From the NCBI RefSeq assembly GCF_030161395.1, contig NZ_BSST01000001.1, positions 4,154,001-4,218,000 of the forward strand: a stretch of DNA of 64,000 bases, written 5' to 3'. Below, in pieces: positions 16,668 to 25,838 of the stretch (the first letter of the stretch is position 1; each line of letters begins with the position of its first letter). The notes under the pieces are model-generated. The model did no database searches. It was given only the letters and a program-made list of their open reading frames with translations, and had not been told where the DNA came from. A program made the position numbers and the translations under genes. This DNA comes from Thalassotalea insulae. Its GTDB lineage: Bacteria > Pseudomonadota > Gammaproteobacteria > Enterobacterales > Alteromonadaceae.

Positions 16668-17750
16668 CTAAGCACTTTGTCCGTAGCTAATAAGTAACTG
16701 GTCAATCTCTGTCTGTGTCTCGTCTGTTAACAACAGTCCACCAGGCTTCACCGTTCCCCATTCATTCTTATCATCATCTTCTCCTTGCACCATGCCGTGA
16801 ATTTGAGTACGTAGTAATTTAGTGCCAACAAACCGGGTCTTTTTCACCGTAACGTAACGGAAATCTGTATAGGCTAAATTGCAATCAGAAAAATCAACTA
16901 GGTTCAAATCTGCCTTTTTAAAACTGGCTTGTTCTAAATCGCAAGCAACAAATTTACTCTGGGATACGGTTGCTTGCATAAATTTTCCATAATGTAACGA
17001 CGCTCCAGAAAAATCACATTGTTTAATCTTACTGCCCAGATATAACGTTTTGTTGAGTTTTGCCTGCCTGAAATCCACACCTTCCAAAACACTTTTGGAA
17101 AAACCGCAATTGTTGACTGTAGCACCATTAAAACTGGTTTTAATGAATTTACTTTCAGTGCAAGTACACTTGATAAAAGTCTGACCGGAAAAATCAAGGC
17201 CGCTAAAGTCGCATTTGAGCAACAGCACCTTTTCAAAACAGCATTGAATAAGGTTAATTTTGGTAAAATCTGTCGCTATCCACGACACATTACAAAAACT
17301 GTTGTTGAGCAAAGTAACGCCTTCAAAGCGGCATTGTGCAATGGAAGTGGTATCCCATTTACTGTCCTCAAACACCGCGTCTTTATAGGTATTTTGCATT
17401 AGAGAGCAGGAAGTGATGTCGACTGAAAGCCATTTCGATTCCGCCATGTCTGATGTCATTATGGTGAGCTTTTTCACCTCACCCAACCAGACGCTTTTTT
17501 GTAGTTGACATTGCACGACATTACCGCTCTTGTAGGTGTTACTGCTGAACGTGCTGCCCGTTAAGTCACATTCGACAAAATTCACCCGGCGCAAATCACA
17601 ATTTACAAAGCTGCAGCCTGAAAAATTGCAATGAATAAACTGTCCTCCAGAAAAATCAGTGTCCTGAAATTTCGTCTGGCTAAAATCGCGTTTTTGTATG
17701 GCTTGTTTTAACGCCATTTGGTCGCGAATAAATGCTAGTTGATCTGTCAT
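16668..17750 (-). CDS. Pentapeptide-repeat protein
   Basis: 360 residues, nearly all of it five-residue repeats with Phe or Leu at the centre (for example TDFSGGQFIHCNFSGCSFV, VDFRQAKLNKTLYLG), predicting a right-handed quadrilateral beta-helix. Unusually many cysteines point to the helix interior or stacked ladder. It has no signal peptide. It lies between the DUF2169-pentapeptide gene and DUF3540 in the spike operon, so an accessory or adaptor role in effector loading is inferred. It closely resembles in style the C-terminal half of the upstream protein and may have arisen by duplication. Confidence 0.85.
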   Translation of the reverse strand: MTDQLAFIRDQMALKQAIQKRDFSQTKFQDTDFSGGQFIHCNFSGCSFVNCDLRRVNFVECDLTGSTFSSNTYKSGNVVQCQLQKSVWLGEVKKLTIMTSDMAESKWLSVDITSCSLMQNTYKDAVFEDSKWDTTSIAQCRFEGVTLLNNSFCNVSWIATDFTKINLIQCCFEKVLLLKCDFSGLDFSGQTFIKCTCTESKFIKTSFNGATVNNCGFSKSVLEGVDFRQAKLNKTLYLGSKIKQCDFSGASLHYGKFMQATVSQSKFVACDLEQASFKKADLNLVDFSDCNLAYTDFRYVTVKKTRFVGTKLLRTQIHGMVQGEDDDKNEWGTVKPGGLLLTDETQTEIDQLLISYGQSA

Positions 17751-17769
17751 CAGTCTTTCGCTTTGTGTC

Positions 17770-20427
17770 TCAAGTCAAAGAAGGCGCTTTGCTGCACTGT
17801 AAATATTCAGTATCACAATCTTCAAATAATACTTCTCTGAGATTGCTTTGATTAATTCTAGCCTTGGTCAAAAGGGCTTTTTTAAATTGGGATTTGCGCA
17901 AATTAGATTGATGAAAAACAGTCTCTGTACAATCTGAATTGTTGAAGTTCACCTTAAACAATAAACTGTTATGGAAAAGTGTACCTGTAAGTCTGGCACC
18001 CGACAGGTCGGCATCACCAAAATCACAGCTTTTAAATACCGATAAAGATAAGTTACTTTGGCTTAAATTCAGACCTCGGAATCCACTTTGCTCCCAGTTT
18101 CCGGAAGATAATTCAGCCTCAGTAAAATCACCCTCGGTACTAAACTGCACTCGCTGTGCGGCAACACAACAAAATTTGGCTTTGTTTGCCTGAGTTTTTA
18201 GCATTACACAACGAAACAAAGTGGCTTTTTGCCAGTCACTTTCCTGAAGGTCACATTGCATCAGGGTAGCCTGGATAAGATTTGCTCCCTGCCAGTGAGT
18301 TTGTTTGAGATTGCATTCTACGATTTGAACCGCCTGGAACTCCGCTTGATTGAACACACTTTGCTGCCAGTTAGATACCATGGTCTGTATCTTGATAAAT
18401 TTGGCACCGCTAAAATCACACAAGTTAAATTGACACTGCATCAGACAGGTATGATCAAACAGACAGCCGTTGAAGGAAGCTCGACAAGCCTCCACGCTAG
18501 AATAGTTAGCATTTACGAAGGAACACTGTGTCATGATGGTATTTTCAAGAACTGCACAGGTCAGGGCTGCGCCGTCAAACTTACAATTGCTAAATATCGC
18601 GTTATTCAAATTCGCCTTTTCTAGCATGACATCCGTGAAGTCAACATTCTTAAACTCCAGCCCTGACAAGTCTGCTCCGGCCAAATCTCGCCCAATCAAA
18701 GACTCTTCTTTTTGCAGTAACGCTATCACCTGTTCCCGTATGAACTTGCCAGCATGTTCTGGCATAGGCACTGGAGCAGTAAAGTCCGCCGCTTTTTGCC
18801 GCCCTATTCGCCTGGCTATTTTACCATTTTTCTCAACCCGAGTGATTTTCTCTTCCGTTGTTTCCGTCTCTCTGTCAATGGGGGTTTTATCCTTTGTGAA
18901 AAAAGTCACCAACACCACATCGTTTATTCGGGATAGAATGGCATCATCTTTTTCATATTCAGAAGGCATAAAGCTGGTTTCTGATTTAATTTTTTCCAGA
19001 GCAACCAGCGATTTTTTAATTTGGCTTTTAGCTTTTATCGATTGCGCTTTAGCCCAGTCCAGATAAGGCGTAAGATCAAAGTCTTTTTTCTCAATAAGCT
19101 CTTTGGGAATGGGCGGAGGTTCCTGCTCCAGAGTATCCAGACTCTGTTGTTCTTTGTTCTTTTGTGCTTTTATAGCAGCAGCGTCAAAATCAAAATCCGG
19201 CTGTTCAGCTTTTAACTTTTTGAATAATTGTTCCCGAAGCGTTCGCCTTTTTTGCTCAAGCTCTTTCTGTGCATCAACAAAAAGCCCAGCTCGACGTTGT
19301 ATTTCTTCTGAGTTAAGTTGAGGTAACAATTGAGTTGCGTTGAAGAGGTTGCCCATTGACGTTTTCTTATTTAAACGTAGATCACGAACTTTCTGAAAAT
19401 AACTCAGATCTCGAGGTACATCCTCAATATTTTCCAACGCTAACAGCAAATTTTTGATATCCAGCCCCGCTGAGTCTCCGGCGGGAAGCACGCCACGGTG
19501 AATGGCTATACCCAGTTCCAACTCAGGAAAAAACCACAAGGTATCTATTTGAGTTTGAATTTCTTTAAAGTTTTCGCTACCGTCGCGCTCAGTTTGGGTG
19601 ACAAAAGCTCGTACATATACCTCAGGTAGTTTGCCTTCAATCGTGATTTTTTCTGGGTGCAAACCACAAAGGCAATACTCTTGTCCGGGGGAAAAAAATC
19701 CCTTAAGCAATTGCTCACTTGGGGCAGCATTAAAAAAAAATGGATTGGTATCGTCGGGAAAGCCTGGGTGCACTTCGTCCAACCACTTTTGGTTGTATGT
19801 TCCCTGCAACTGCATTCGTTTGGGATGATCAAGCGTAAGAGGCAAAAAGCTGGCTACAGTGCGAGGCTTTTTATCAGGCTTTATACTTTCACCATCTAGG
19901 TAAAGATTAGGCATGGGCCAGAATGTTTCATTGTCATCAGCTCCACTATTTTTTACTTTAACGGCACCTTTACCCTGAGAATTAAGCATATAACCTTCAC
20001 CACCGTATGACTGTTCAAATCCTAGGGACATTTTGGTAAAAGGTTCTGCTTCAGATACCTTAGTTGTGCCCATAAACCCTTTTATTGATAATTTTCGATT
20101 GCCGATTACATTAACAACCTTTTGGATTTTGCCATCAACTGCATTACCTACCTCGACAGATACTTGCATCTGAGCAACTGCTTCACCACCTGGGGCATAA
20201 GCCGTACCTGCCAGCAATATTTCACCACATGCTTTGGCATAGCCTGTATCTAATACCAGTTGTTCATCTAACCACGGTTGTAACCTCGTCCATTGCTTGT
20301 TTTCTAACAACAAGTTATTGTTTTCGCCCAACTGAAAAAAACTCATGGCAGACACGACGAATTGCTGACCGTTATAACCGTATGTGTTGTGCAACAAGCT
20401 AAGAGTATCAGGCTTAATAACTTGCAT
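17770..20427 (-). CDS. DUF2169 domain protein with C-terminal pentapeptide repeats
   Basis: 885 residues. Residues 1 to about 330 form the DUF2169 domain (MQVIKPDTLSLL, DTGYAKACGEILLAGTAYAP, FNAAPSEQLLKGFFSPGQEY), known from T6SS clusters as an adaptor/chaperone that helps load effectors on VgrG/PAAR. A charged helical linker of about 230 residues with likely coiled coil follows (EQKRRTLREQLFKKLK). From about residue 585 to the end there are pentapeptide repeats (AGADLSGLEF and onward). It lies 20 bp upstream of the second pentapeptide gene and 54 bp downstream of vgrG, in one operon. Confidence 0.88.
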   Translation of the reverse strand: MQVIKPDTLSLLHNTYGYNGQQFVVSAMSFFQLGENNNLLLENKQWTRLQPWLDEQLVLDTGYAKACGEILLAGTAYAPGGEAVAQMQVSVEVGNAVDGKIQKVVNVIGNRKLSIKGFMGTTKVSEAEPFTKMSLGFEQSYGGEGYMLNSQGKGAVKVKNSGADDNETFWPMPNLYLDGESIKPDKKPRTVASFLPLTLDHPKRMQLQGTYNQKWLDEVHPGFPDDTNPFFFNAAPSEQLLKGFFSPGQEYCLCGLHPEKITIEGKLPEVYVRAFVTQTERDGSENFKEIQTQIDTLWFFPELELGIAIHRGVLPAGDSAGLDIKNLLLALENIEDVPRDLSYFQKVRDLRLNKKTSMGNLFNATQLLPQLNSEEIQRRAGLFVDAQKELEQKRRTLREQLFKKLKAEQPDFDFDAAAIKAQKNKEQQSLDTLEQEPPPIPKELIEKKDFDLTPYLDWAKAQSIKAKSQIKKSLVALEKIKSETSFMPSEYEKDDAILSRINDVVLVTFFTKDKTPIDRETETTEEKITRVEKNGKIARRIGRQKAADFTAPVPMPEHAGKFIREQVIALLQKEESLIGRDLAGADLSGLEFKNVDFTDVMLEKANLNNAIFSNCKFDGAALTCAVLENTIMTQCSFVNANYSSVEACRASFNGCLFDHTCLMQCQFNLCDFSGAKFIKIQTMVSNWQQSVFNQAEFQAVQIVECNLKQTHWQGANLIQATLMQCDLQESDWQKATLFRCVMLKTQANKAKFCCVAAQRVQFSTEGDFTEAELSSGNWEQSGFRGLNLSQSNLSLSVFKSCDFGDADLSGARLTGTLFHNSLLFKVNFNNSDCTETVFHQSNLRKSQFKKALLTKARINQSNLREVLFEDCDTEYLQCSKAPSLT

Positions 20428-20481
20428 GGGTTCTGCTCGTTGTCAGAGGACGGATGATTAAGTTATTCATATACAGGCTTT

Positions 20482-23400
20482 TCATAAAATAGAGAGTATG
20501 GCTTCAATGGTCACGTTGACAGTATCTAACTGTACAGCCTTGACCCGCTCATCGGTATAGGCTGCCACTTCTCCGGTTTTGGTGTCAGCTTCGGCACCAT
20601 TGATATCTTCTGTTTTGGTTACTATTCCATTTTTCACAGAGGTTTCAGTACAAATAGCATTATTAATCTTAGTGGTGGTTAATATCCCATTTGTTGTGGA
20701 GTTTTCGGTTTGTGCTCCGTCAAATGTATTCTCTGTTGTACTAGTTCCTAAAGTGATACTGGTGGTATTTGAAGCGGCAGACATGATGCTGGTATCTAAC
20801 TTAGCCCCAACAAATAGCGTATTATTGTTGCAAGCTGCCAGATGTTTAGTGGTATCGGATTTAGCCCCAGCAAATGTCGTATCAGAAGTTGTGATACCTA
20901 TCGTTTTACTGGTATCTGTTCTTGCGCCTTCAAATAAGGTTTCTGAAATGGAAGCCCCAGTGTGATTAGATATATCAGTTCTTATACCAATAAAATTACT
21001 AATACTGGTGGTTGTTCCTATGGTATTAGTTGTATCCACTCTGTTACCTTTTACGGTATTTAAGGATGTACTATTGCCGTGGGTATGGGAAACATCATTG
21101 GAGTCACCGTGAGTTTCATTATGGCTATGTCGATCCCCTTTTACCGTGTTTTGTGAGGTGTTATTCCCATAAGTGTTAGAGGTGTCCTGCGCATCGCCAC
21201 CAATAATACTGTGGCTGTACCTACTTACCGTCACTGATGATGGGTCTATATCGGGCGGCTCAGCTTCATGACCACTCAGACTAATGGTTCTGCCAGATGT
21301 ATAGCTTTTGTCAAAACTAGAGCCATCGGGAAGCTTGTCACATAGTTCGATAATATCTTGTCTGGGAAGCTTGCCGTTAATAAAACTTAAATTGTTTTCA
21401 TCAGGGGTGTCGGTAAAGCTCTCCATTCGAGAAATACTGACTCGCTTATTGTTTTTAGAAAAGCTCTGACTGGTATTGGTGAAGCTAATATTGTAGTCCT
21501 GATCACTATATCTTTCGCTAAAGCTGCTCCCTTGTGAGACACTCGCACTTGCCAGCCCTTGGGCACCTTTTTCTGTTGTTGAGTAACTGAAGGAACACCC
21601 TTTATTGAAATTGGTACTGCCAAATTCATCACCCAATGGCCCTTGTTGGGTGTAAGCTGAGGTAACTATAGTTTGTGCTGTATCTAAGTTTACTGTGACG
21701 TTGTTACCATAGTGAATGCTCATGCTGTCACCATAGCTGGTATTGCAGTTACTCCCCCAACTGCTGTTAATGGACCAATTCTGATTTTTCCACTGCTTCA
21801 TATTAGGCTGAATATTCTTTTGTCCGTGGGATGCCAGTACTTGTTGAATTTGGGGAATTTCACTTTCTGAGTCACCACGCGCCACCAATACAATTGAATT
21901 CACAGCAGGTACGGTTTGTGAGGAGTCCGATAAAGCAACCCAATGAGTAACATCAGTTCCCATATCAGTCGCAAAACGCACCACACAACCCATTTGTTTT
22001 TGCGCTACCTGCTCGCCGTCGTATTTCAACGTTGAAGTTTGCGGGTCGAAATTTTTCTTTTCAAAGAAGTACGCGTTTTTGGGTACCGCGGACTTTAATA
22101 CAACAGCCATTACGCTGCCCTGATGGGTATCTTCCAGTTCTGGTGGTGTTATTAGCGTCGCGTTGGGATTGTTTGGTGAATACTTTTCAGGAAGTGGAGA
22201 TGCCTGTACAGATCCCGAATACGGAGAGGATTCAGTTACCTGATGCTTTATCTGTGTAACAACAAACGTTCTACCATCAAACTGCTGGGGAATCTGACCT
22301 GACACTTCATTAATCCCAATTGCTTGCTGAGTTAAGACAAAGGTGTAACCGGGACTTAATAAATTGGAGGTGCATTCACCGCTTAATGAACTTTCCTGAC
22401 AGGCCAATTCCTGTTGCAATTGCAACTGAATTTCAGTGGTTTCATTTATACTGTTGCCTTGTGAATCACTAGCTGATTTGCCTAGCCCATAATGATAGGT
22501 TTTATAAAACAAGTAATTGACTGATTGCGAGGGACTTTTTGCTGGATAATTATCAAAAGACGCAACATTATTGGTTTCCCAAACCGCTTCTTTGCGGGTT
22601 AACAAGGTGCCAATATCACCCAAAGATTTGGCGGTCATTTGGACCTGATAACTAAGGTTACAAAATAAATCACCTTGTTGTAGACCCAAATCTGTTTCTG
22701 AGAGGTAGCTATATCGTAAAGACACCTGTCCATTTTTCGCCCCCGGTATATTAACCTCTTTTGGGCTGGTAGGCTGATTTGAAAATACAATGGTGACCTT
22801 GTCTTCATCATGAACAAAATAAAAATGTACCGCGGCTTTTTTCATGATGCGTTGCAGCATGGAAAAATCATTTTCGCCCGCCTGCATCCAGTCCTGGCAA
22901 CGAGTAGCGGCTAAGCCCTGTATATTGAATTTGAGATTCACCTGATTGCTATAACGGGCCAGTTCAGGGGACAACAGCGCTTTGATAACTCCTTCGATAT
23001 TCATCTGCTGAAAAATATAGAACTTATTGCGTAATGTCAGGGGATACAAGGGCGACTGCATTACCGCGGTATACTCACCAGGAGCTGCTTGGGAAATAGA
23101 GGTAATAATCCCCGAGAAATGGCGTAGCGAAATAGCGTCATCCGGCACAGTGACACTGTCAATCTGTCTCCATAAAGGGTCATTTAAGCTACCTCCGGAA
23201 CTACTGTCATTGGAATGTTCGCCCACCAAGCCCGCCGCTTTATCATTAGCGCTTAAGGGATAAAGCTGATTGCCTAGCGTGATGGTGGACCAATGAGCCA
23301 GTAAATCCGTCGCAATGCCCTGCACGGGTTTTAGTTTGCTGGAAGTAGGGAATGACGAAGCGGGTAAATCTTCAAAATCACTGTCGGGGTTAGATTGCGC

Positions 23401-23610
23401 ATTAGCGGGTATTTCATTGGCCCGAAGGGTAATAGTAAAACTATAAGGCTGCGAAACAGACTCTTGCCCCTCAAAGGACACCACTCTCAGGTAATCACTA
23501 TTGAGTTGCTTATTCGCCGCGTCCGCAACAATACTCAGGGAAATAGACGTTTTACCCTGACGAGACGGTTCAATTGCCATGTAATCCAATGGCGTTTCGC
23601 TAAGTGACAT
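20482..23610 (-). CDS. vgrG: T6SS spike protein VgrG with long decapeptide-repeat C-terminal tail
   Basis: 1042 residues. The N-terminal gp27-like part is recognisable (LRVVSFEGQESVSQPYSFTI, LRHFSGIITSIS, DWMQAGENDFSMLQRIM), then a gp5-like OB region (SVMAVVLKSAVPKNAYF, CVVRFATDMGTDV). From about residue 800 to 1010 the chain is built of some 21 ten-residue repeats of the type GxxTxxTxxx, which would form an extended trimeric beta-helix. There is no obvious toxin domain. It heads the spike operon, with a good sigma-54 promoter 109 bp upstream. The first ATG has only a distant GGAG. Confidence 0.93.
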   Translation of the reverse strand: MSLSETPLDYMAIEPSRQGKTSISLSIVADAANKQLNSDYLRVVSFEGQESVSQPYSFTITLRANEIPANAQSNPDSDFEDLPASSFPTSSKLKPVQGIATDLLAHWSTITLGNQLYPLSANDKAAGLVGEHSNDSSSGGSLNDPLWRQIDSVTVPDDAISLRHFSGIITSISQAAPGEYTAVMQSPLYPLTLRNKFYIFQQMNIEGVIKALLSPELARYSNQVNLKFNIQGLAATRCQDWMQAGENDFSMLQRIMKKAAVHFYFVHDEDKVTIVFSNQPTSPKEVNIPGAKNGQVSLRYSYLSETDLGLQQGDLFCNLSYQVQMTAKSLGDIGTLLTRKEAVWETNNVASFDNYPAKSPSQSVNYLFYKTYHYGLGKSASDSQGNSINETTEIQLQLQQELACQESSLSGECTSNLLSPGYTFVLTQQAIGINEVSGQIPQQFDGRTFVVTQIKHQVTESSPYSGSVQASPLPEKYSPNNPNATLITPPELEDTHQGSVMAVVLKSAVPKNAYFFEKKNFDPQTSTLKYDGEQVAQKQMGCVVRFATDMGTDVTHWVALSDSSQTVPAVNSIVLVARGDSESEIPQIQQVLASHGQKNIQPNMKQWKNQNWSINSSWGSNCNTSYGDSMSIHYGNNVTVNLDTAQTIVTSAYTQQGPLGDEFGSTNFNKGCSFSYSTTEKGAQGLASASVSQGSSFSERYSDQDYNISFTNTSQSFSKNNKRVSISRMESFTDTPDENNLSFINGKLPRQDIIELCDKLPDGSSFDKSYTSGRTISLSGHEAEPPDIDPSSVTVSRYSHSIIGGDAQDTSNTYGNNTSQNTVKGDRHSHNETHGDSNDVSHTHGNSTSLNTVKGNRVDTTNTIGTTTSISNFIGIRTDISNHTGASISETLFEGARTDTSKTIGITTSDTTFAGAKSDTTKHLAACNNNTLFVGAKLDTSIMSAASNTTSITLGTSTTENTFDGAQTENSTTNGILTTTKINNAICTETSVKNGIVTKTEDINGAEADTKTGEVAAYTDERVKAVQLDTVNVTIEAILSIL
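20570..21203 (-). repeat. Decapeptide (30-bp) coding repeats in vgrG
   Basis: Consecutive units include GNRVDTTNTI, GTTTSISNFI, GIRTDISNHT, GASISETLFE, GARTDTSKTI, GITTSDTTFA, GAKSDTTKHL. Gly (sometimes Ala) opens each unit, and Thr/Ser sit at positions 4 and 6-7. About 21 units are countable. The DNA repeats are diverged, so this is an old protein-level repeat, not a simple satellite. Confidence 0.8.
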
Positions 23611-23718
23611 AAGTAGATGTGTTTCTCCGTTAATGGTAGCCAGAAATGAAAGAGCCTAATTTCTGCTTTTTACGATTTCGGCCTTTAAGGCTTTTAATCT
23701 TTACCTTTTTCAATATCA

Positions 23719-23733
23719 GCAAGTTCAATGCCA
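23719..23733 (-). promoter_or_regulatory. Sigma-54 promoter of the vgrG operon
   Basis: Minus strand TGGCATTGAACTTGC: the -24 GG and -12 GC are 10 bases apart and flanked by TGGCA and TTGC as in the consensus TGGCAC-N5-TTGC. Transcription would start near 23707, giving a leader of about 97 bases before vgrG. The locus carries its own sigma-54 activator. Confidence 0.75.
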
Positions 23734-23828
23734 TAAAAAACCTGCACAAAGAGGCTGTTTAAGGCCAATACATTTAAATAAACACCACGCCGGGGCAAAA
23801 TTAACCCAATATCCGGGTCACTATAACG

Positions 23829-24533
23829 TCATTTGTGTTCATTATGGTCTGTGCTGGCAGAGTGAGCTTGACTCGAGGTTTGTTTAGGGTTGTTATGTTG
23901 TTGAGTACTGGAATGTTTAGAAGAGTCAGAACGGTGTGAACTGGCATGACTGTCGAACTTTTGTTGACTTTCTTTCGTCGCTGCCGCCATCGCCTTATGC
24001 AGTTCAGCAGCCGAGCCAAATTGCTTGTCTTTGCCAAAATTAATCGTGGTTGTTTTTGTTCCTGCCGAATGAGACTCAGAAAAACTAAAAACCCCTGCCG
24101 TACTTGGCTTGTCGCGACTCATTTCACGGGAAGAGGACCCATTTTTCAAGTCTCGGGTATGTTTAATGGTATCCCCTTCATGCTCATGAGTATCAATTTG
24201 TTTAGCCTGTAACTCCCCTTCATCGTTGAAAGAGTAATGTACTTTTGATTTACTGCCCCTGCTGTTATTTTTATCTTCGCTGTCCGCTTGTCCATTTAAT
24301 TCAGATTCAAAAGACAATTTTGCTTCCAAACGCAGTTTATTGCCACTGGCTACGGAAAAACCCAGTTGAAAGCGCGCCCCCTTTTTCTGTTTGCTTTCTT
24401 TATTTTCATTGCTTTCACCAAAAAGCCCACTCAGTCCAAAACTTTCATTACCAAAGGCGTCACCCGCCTCTTTGCGCTTAGCCCGCGCTGCGCGTTTGGC
24501 ATGCACTTGCTCATCAAACAAATGACCAAACAT
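23829..24533 (-). CDS. Unrecognised hydrophilic protein in the T6SS locus
   Basis: 234 residues from ATG 24533, which has AGGAAG upstream; a GTG at 24599 gives 256 residues but no ribosome-binding site. It has no signal peptide or membrane segment. The N-terminus is basic and helical (EQVHAKRAARAKRKEAGDAF). The middle alternates beta-like segments (GARFQLGFSVASGNKLRLEA). The last 60 residues are Ser/His/Gln-rich and probably disordered. The segment YSFNDEGEL resembles SFHNDEGES in the 162-residue protein at 25839. It is preceded by a good sigma-54 promoter and followed by vgrG; it might be a cargo or accessory protein. No function recognised. Confidence 0.6.
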   Translation of the reverse strand: MFGHLFDEQVHAKRAARAKRKEAGDAFGNESFGLSGLFGESNENKESKQKKGARFQLGFSVASGNKLRLEAKLSFESELNGQADSEDKNNSRGSKSKVHYSFNDEGELQAKQIDTHEHEGDTIKHTRDLKNGSSSREMSRDKPSTAGVFSFSESHSAGTKTTTINFGKDKQFGSAAELHKAMAAATKESQQKFDSHASSHRSDSSKHSSTQQHNNPKQTSSQAHSASTDHNEHK

Positions 24534-24648
24534 GGAGCTTTCTTCCTGGCGAAGGTGGTTGCTGTTTGATAATTGTTTAGATTGACGCTTTTTGCCCACA
24601 CGATGACCCGTATTGGTAGCCTGATTAAAAGATAAGCCAAGTTAATAA

Positions 24649-24663
24649 GCAAAACGGAGGCCA
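24649..24663 (-). promoter_or_regulatory. Sigma-54 promoter before the 24533 gene
   Basis: Minus strand TGGCCTCCGTTTTGC, with GG and GC at the exact -24/-12 spacing and TTTTGC at -12. The predicted start near 24637 leaves about 104 bases of leader before ATG 24533. The same TGGCCT...TTTTGC form occurs upstream of the sigma-54 activator gene at 43929. Confidence 0.65.
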
Positions 24664-24828
24664 GATGTTTTTGTAACTATTGGATGTCTAACAGGAACTG
24701 AGTTGTAATAATTGCATTCTTAGTAATAGAATTGCCTAATACGAATAAATGATGCTCTCAAAGTTAAATCCATCATTTAATTAAAACAGGTATGAAACTT
24801 GTCAGCAAAAGGTCTGGGAGCACATTGA

Positions 24829-24921
24829 CCAGCCCCTCTTGATTTATCAGAGTTAGCGCCTTTAAGTTATGGTGTAAATGGTCCAGGTGGTGGACACCAC
24901 GCAGCTCCAACACCACCATAA
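24829..24921 (+). pseudogene. Fragment of a polymorphic-toxin-like C-terminus
   Basis: A 30-codon plus-strand remnant reads LDLSELAPLSYGVNGPGGGH, then HAAPTPP and a stop. Upstream of a TGA the same frame continues LSAKGLGAH. The phrase with GGGHH resembles the entrance of GHH/HH-type nuclease toxin domains of polymorphic toxins. Internal stops indicate decay. The remainder of 24664-25034 has no other supported gene. Confidence 0.25.
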
Positions 24922-24960
24922 GAACAAGCAGATGCTGCGCTAATACAGCGGCTTCTTATG

Positions 24961-24995
24961 AAAATCGCAATAGCACAAATGATATTGCGATTTTT
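24961..24995. terminator. Rho-independent terminator
   Basis: Perfect 12-bp stem AAAATCGCAATA/TATTGCGATTTT around a 10-base loop, with T-runs on both strands. On the minus strand it would stop transcription from the small-gene unit ending at 25035 before the next sigma-54 promoter. Confidence 0.85.
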
Positions 24996-25034
24996 AAGAA
25001 CTATGGGCTATTGAAAATCTCATATTTTGTATGA

Positions 25035-25343
25035 TTAAAAACTACCGTTTGCTCTCAGCGGACCTTGCACTGTTCCCAAATGGTGGGCTGGATGAGTACC
25101 TGTATTCACGTATGCACCATCCCTATGGAAGGAGACGGCCCAAATATCTGCTCCCGCCCGCGCTCTGGGCTCGGTTACTCGCACATTGTGGTGGCCAGTT
25201 GTATAATGAGGTGCCCCATCAGAAAAGGTCGTACCAGAATCCCGGTCTATTTGTCGGCGTGCTCCAGGCCCCGGACCGTATACTCTGTTCATAGAAACTT
25301 GCATATTATTGGCTTGTCGGTTGGTTACGTTTCTAGCATTCAT
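25035..25343 (-). CDS. Small unrecognised protein in the T6SS locus
   Basis: 102 residues, ATG with AGAGGA seven to eight bases upstream, so probably expressed. The sequence is polar, Gly/Arg/His-rich, with the segments YGPGPGARRQIDRDSGTTF and TGHHNVRVTEPRARAGADIW, then VSFHRDGAYVNTGTHPAHH. It has no signal peptide or membrane helix. It lies downstream of two other small genes on the same strand and ends at a strong terminator. No family recognised; it may be a short effector domain or structural accessory. Confidence 0.6.
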   Translation of the reverse strand: MNARNVTNRQANNMQVSMNRVYGPGPGARRQIDRDSGTTFSDGAPHYTTGHHNVRVTEPRARAGADIWAVSFHRDGAYVNTGTHPAHHLGTVQGPLRANGSF

Positions 25344-25409
25344 TTTATTTATCCTCTATTGTTTTCAGTGTATGGCGTTGTTTCAAATTAAGATTCATCG
25401 CCCTTAAAA

Positions 25410-25441
25410 TAGATCAAGGGGTCAGTAGATCAAGGGGTCAG
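25410..25441. repeat. Tandem duplication of a 16-bp REP-like sequence
   Basis: TAGATCAAGGGGTCAG occurs twice head to tail (25410-25425, 25426-25441). A close relative in inverted orientation, AGATCAAGGGGGCA, is at 25818-25831. Such GATCAAGGGGTCAG sequences resemble REP elements spread by RAYT transposases. Confidence 0.7.
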
Positions 25442-25461
25442 AGTCCTTGAAGCCTTAGTAA

Positions 25462-25695
25462 TCAAAGCGCACCTTTTTTATTACGACATTGCGTAAAAGC
25501 ATCATGGGCTTTGAATGCACCCACCGCGGCGGTTTGTGCAAGATCTTTTACTCCCGCAGCCGCTTTCACTCTGGGTTGCCCCGGTGTATGAGCCATCTCT
25601 TTAATTGCGCTGGCGCCAGCACCTTTCATTTCTGTGGCAAACGCAGTAAATGCTTCTGCCCTACAATTATCGGTTCGTTTAGTTCCACTACTCAT
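25462..25695 (-). CDS. Small unrecognised protein in the T6SS locus
   Basis: 77 residues with AGGGAG five bases before the ATG. It is alanine- and lysine-rich and helical (AEAFTAFATEMKGAGASAIK, KAAAGVKDLAQTAAVGAFKA) and contains two cysteines (DNCRAE and TQCRNK). It has no signal peptide. It lies between the 162- and 102-residue genes. Size and composition would suit a chaperone-like or histone-like protein, but no family is recognised. Confidence 0.6.
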   Translation of the reverse strand: MSSGTKRTDNCRAEAFTAFATEMKGAGASAIKEMAHTPGQPRVKAAAGVKDLAQTAAVGAFKAHDAFTQCRNKKGAL

Positions 25696-25838
25696 TTCTA
25701 TCTCCCTGCATTTGTCCGCATTTCAATAACTAATAACTCTGTCCCCTCGGAGTACAGGAAAGCAAGGGATCCAAGAGAACACGAATTTCAATAACTTTGC
25801 CTCTAGAACCTTGATCGTGCCCCCTTGATCTTAATTAC

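Noticed and set aside
20579..20965. 128-residue plus-strand ORF
   Set aside because: It is the antisense of the vgrG decapeptide repeats; its own hydrophobic repeat simply mirrors them.
25031..25294. 87-residue plus-strand ORF
   Set aside because: No ribosome-binding site, and it lies over the better supported minus-strand 102-residue gene.
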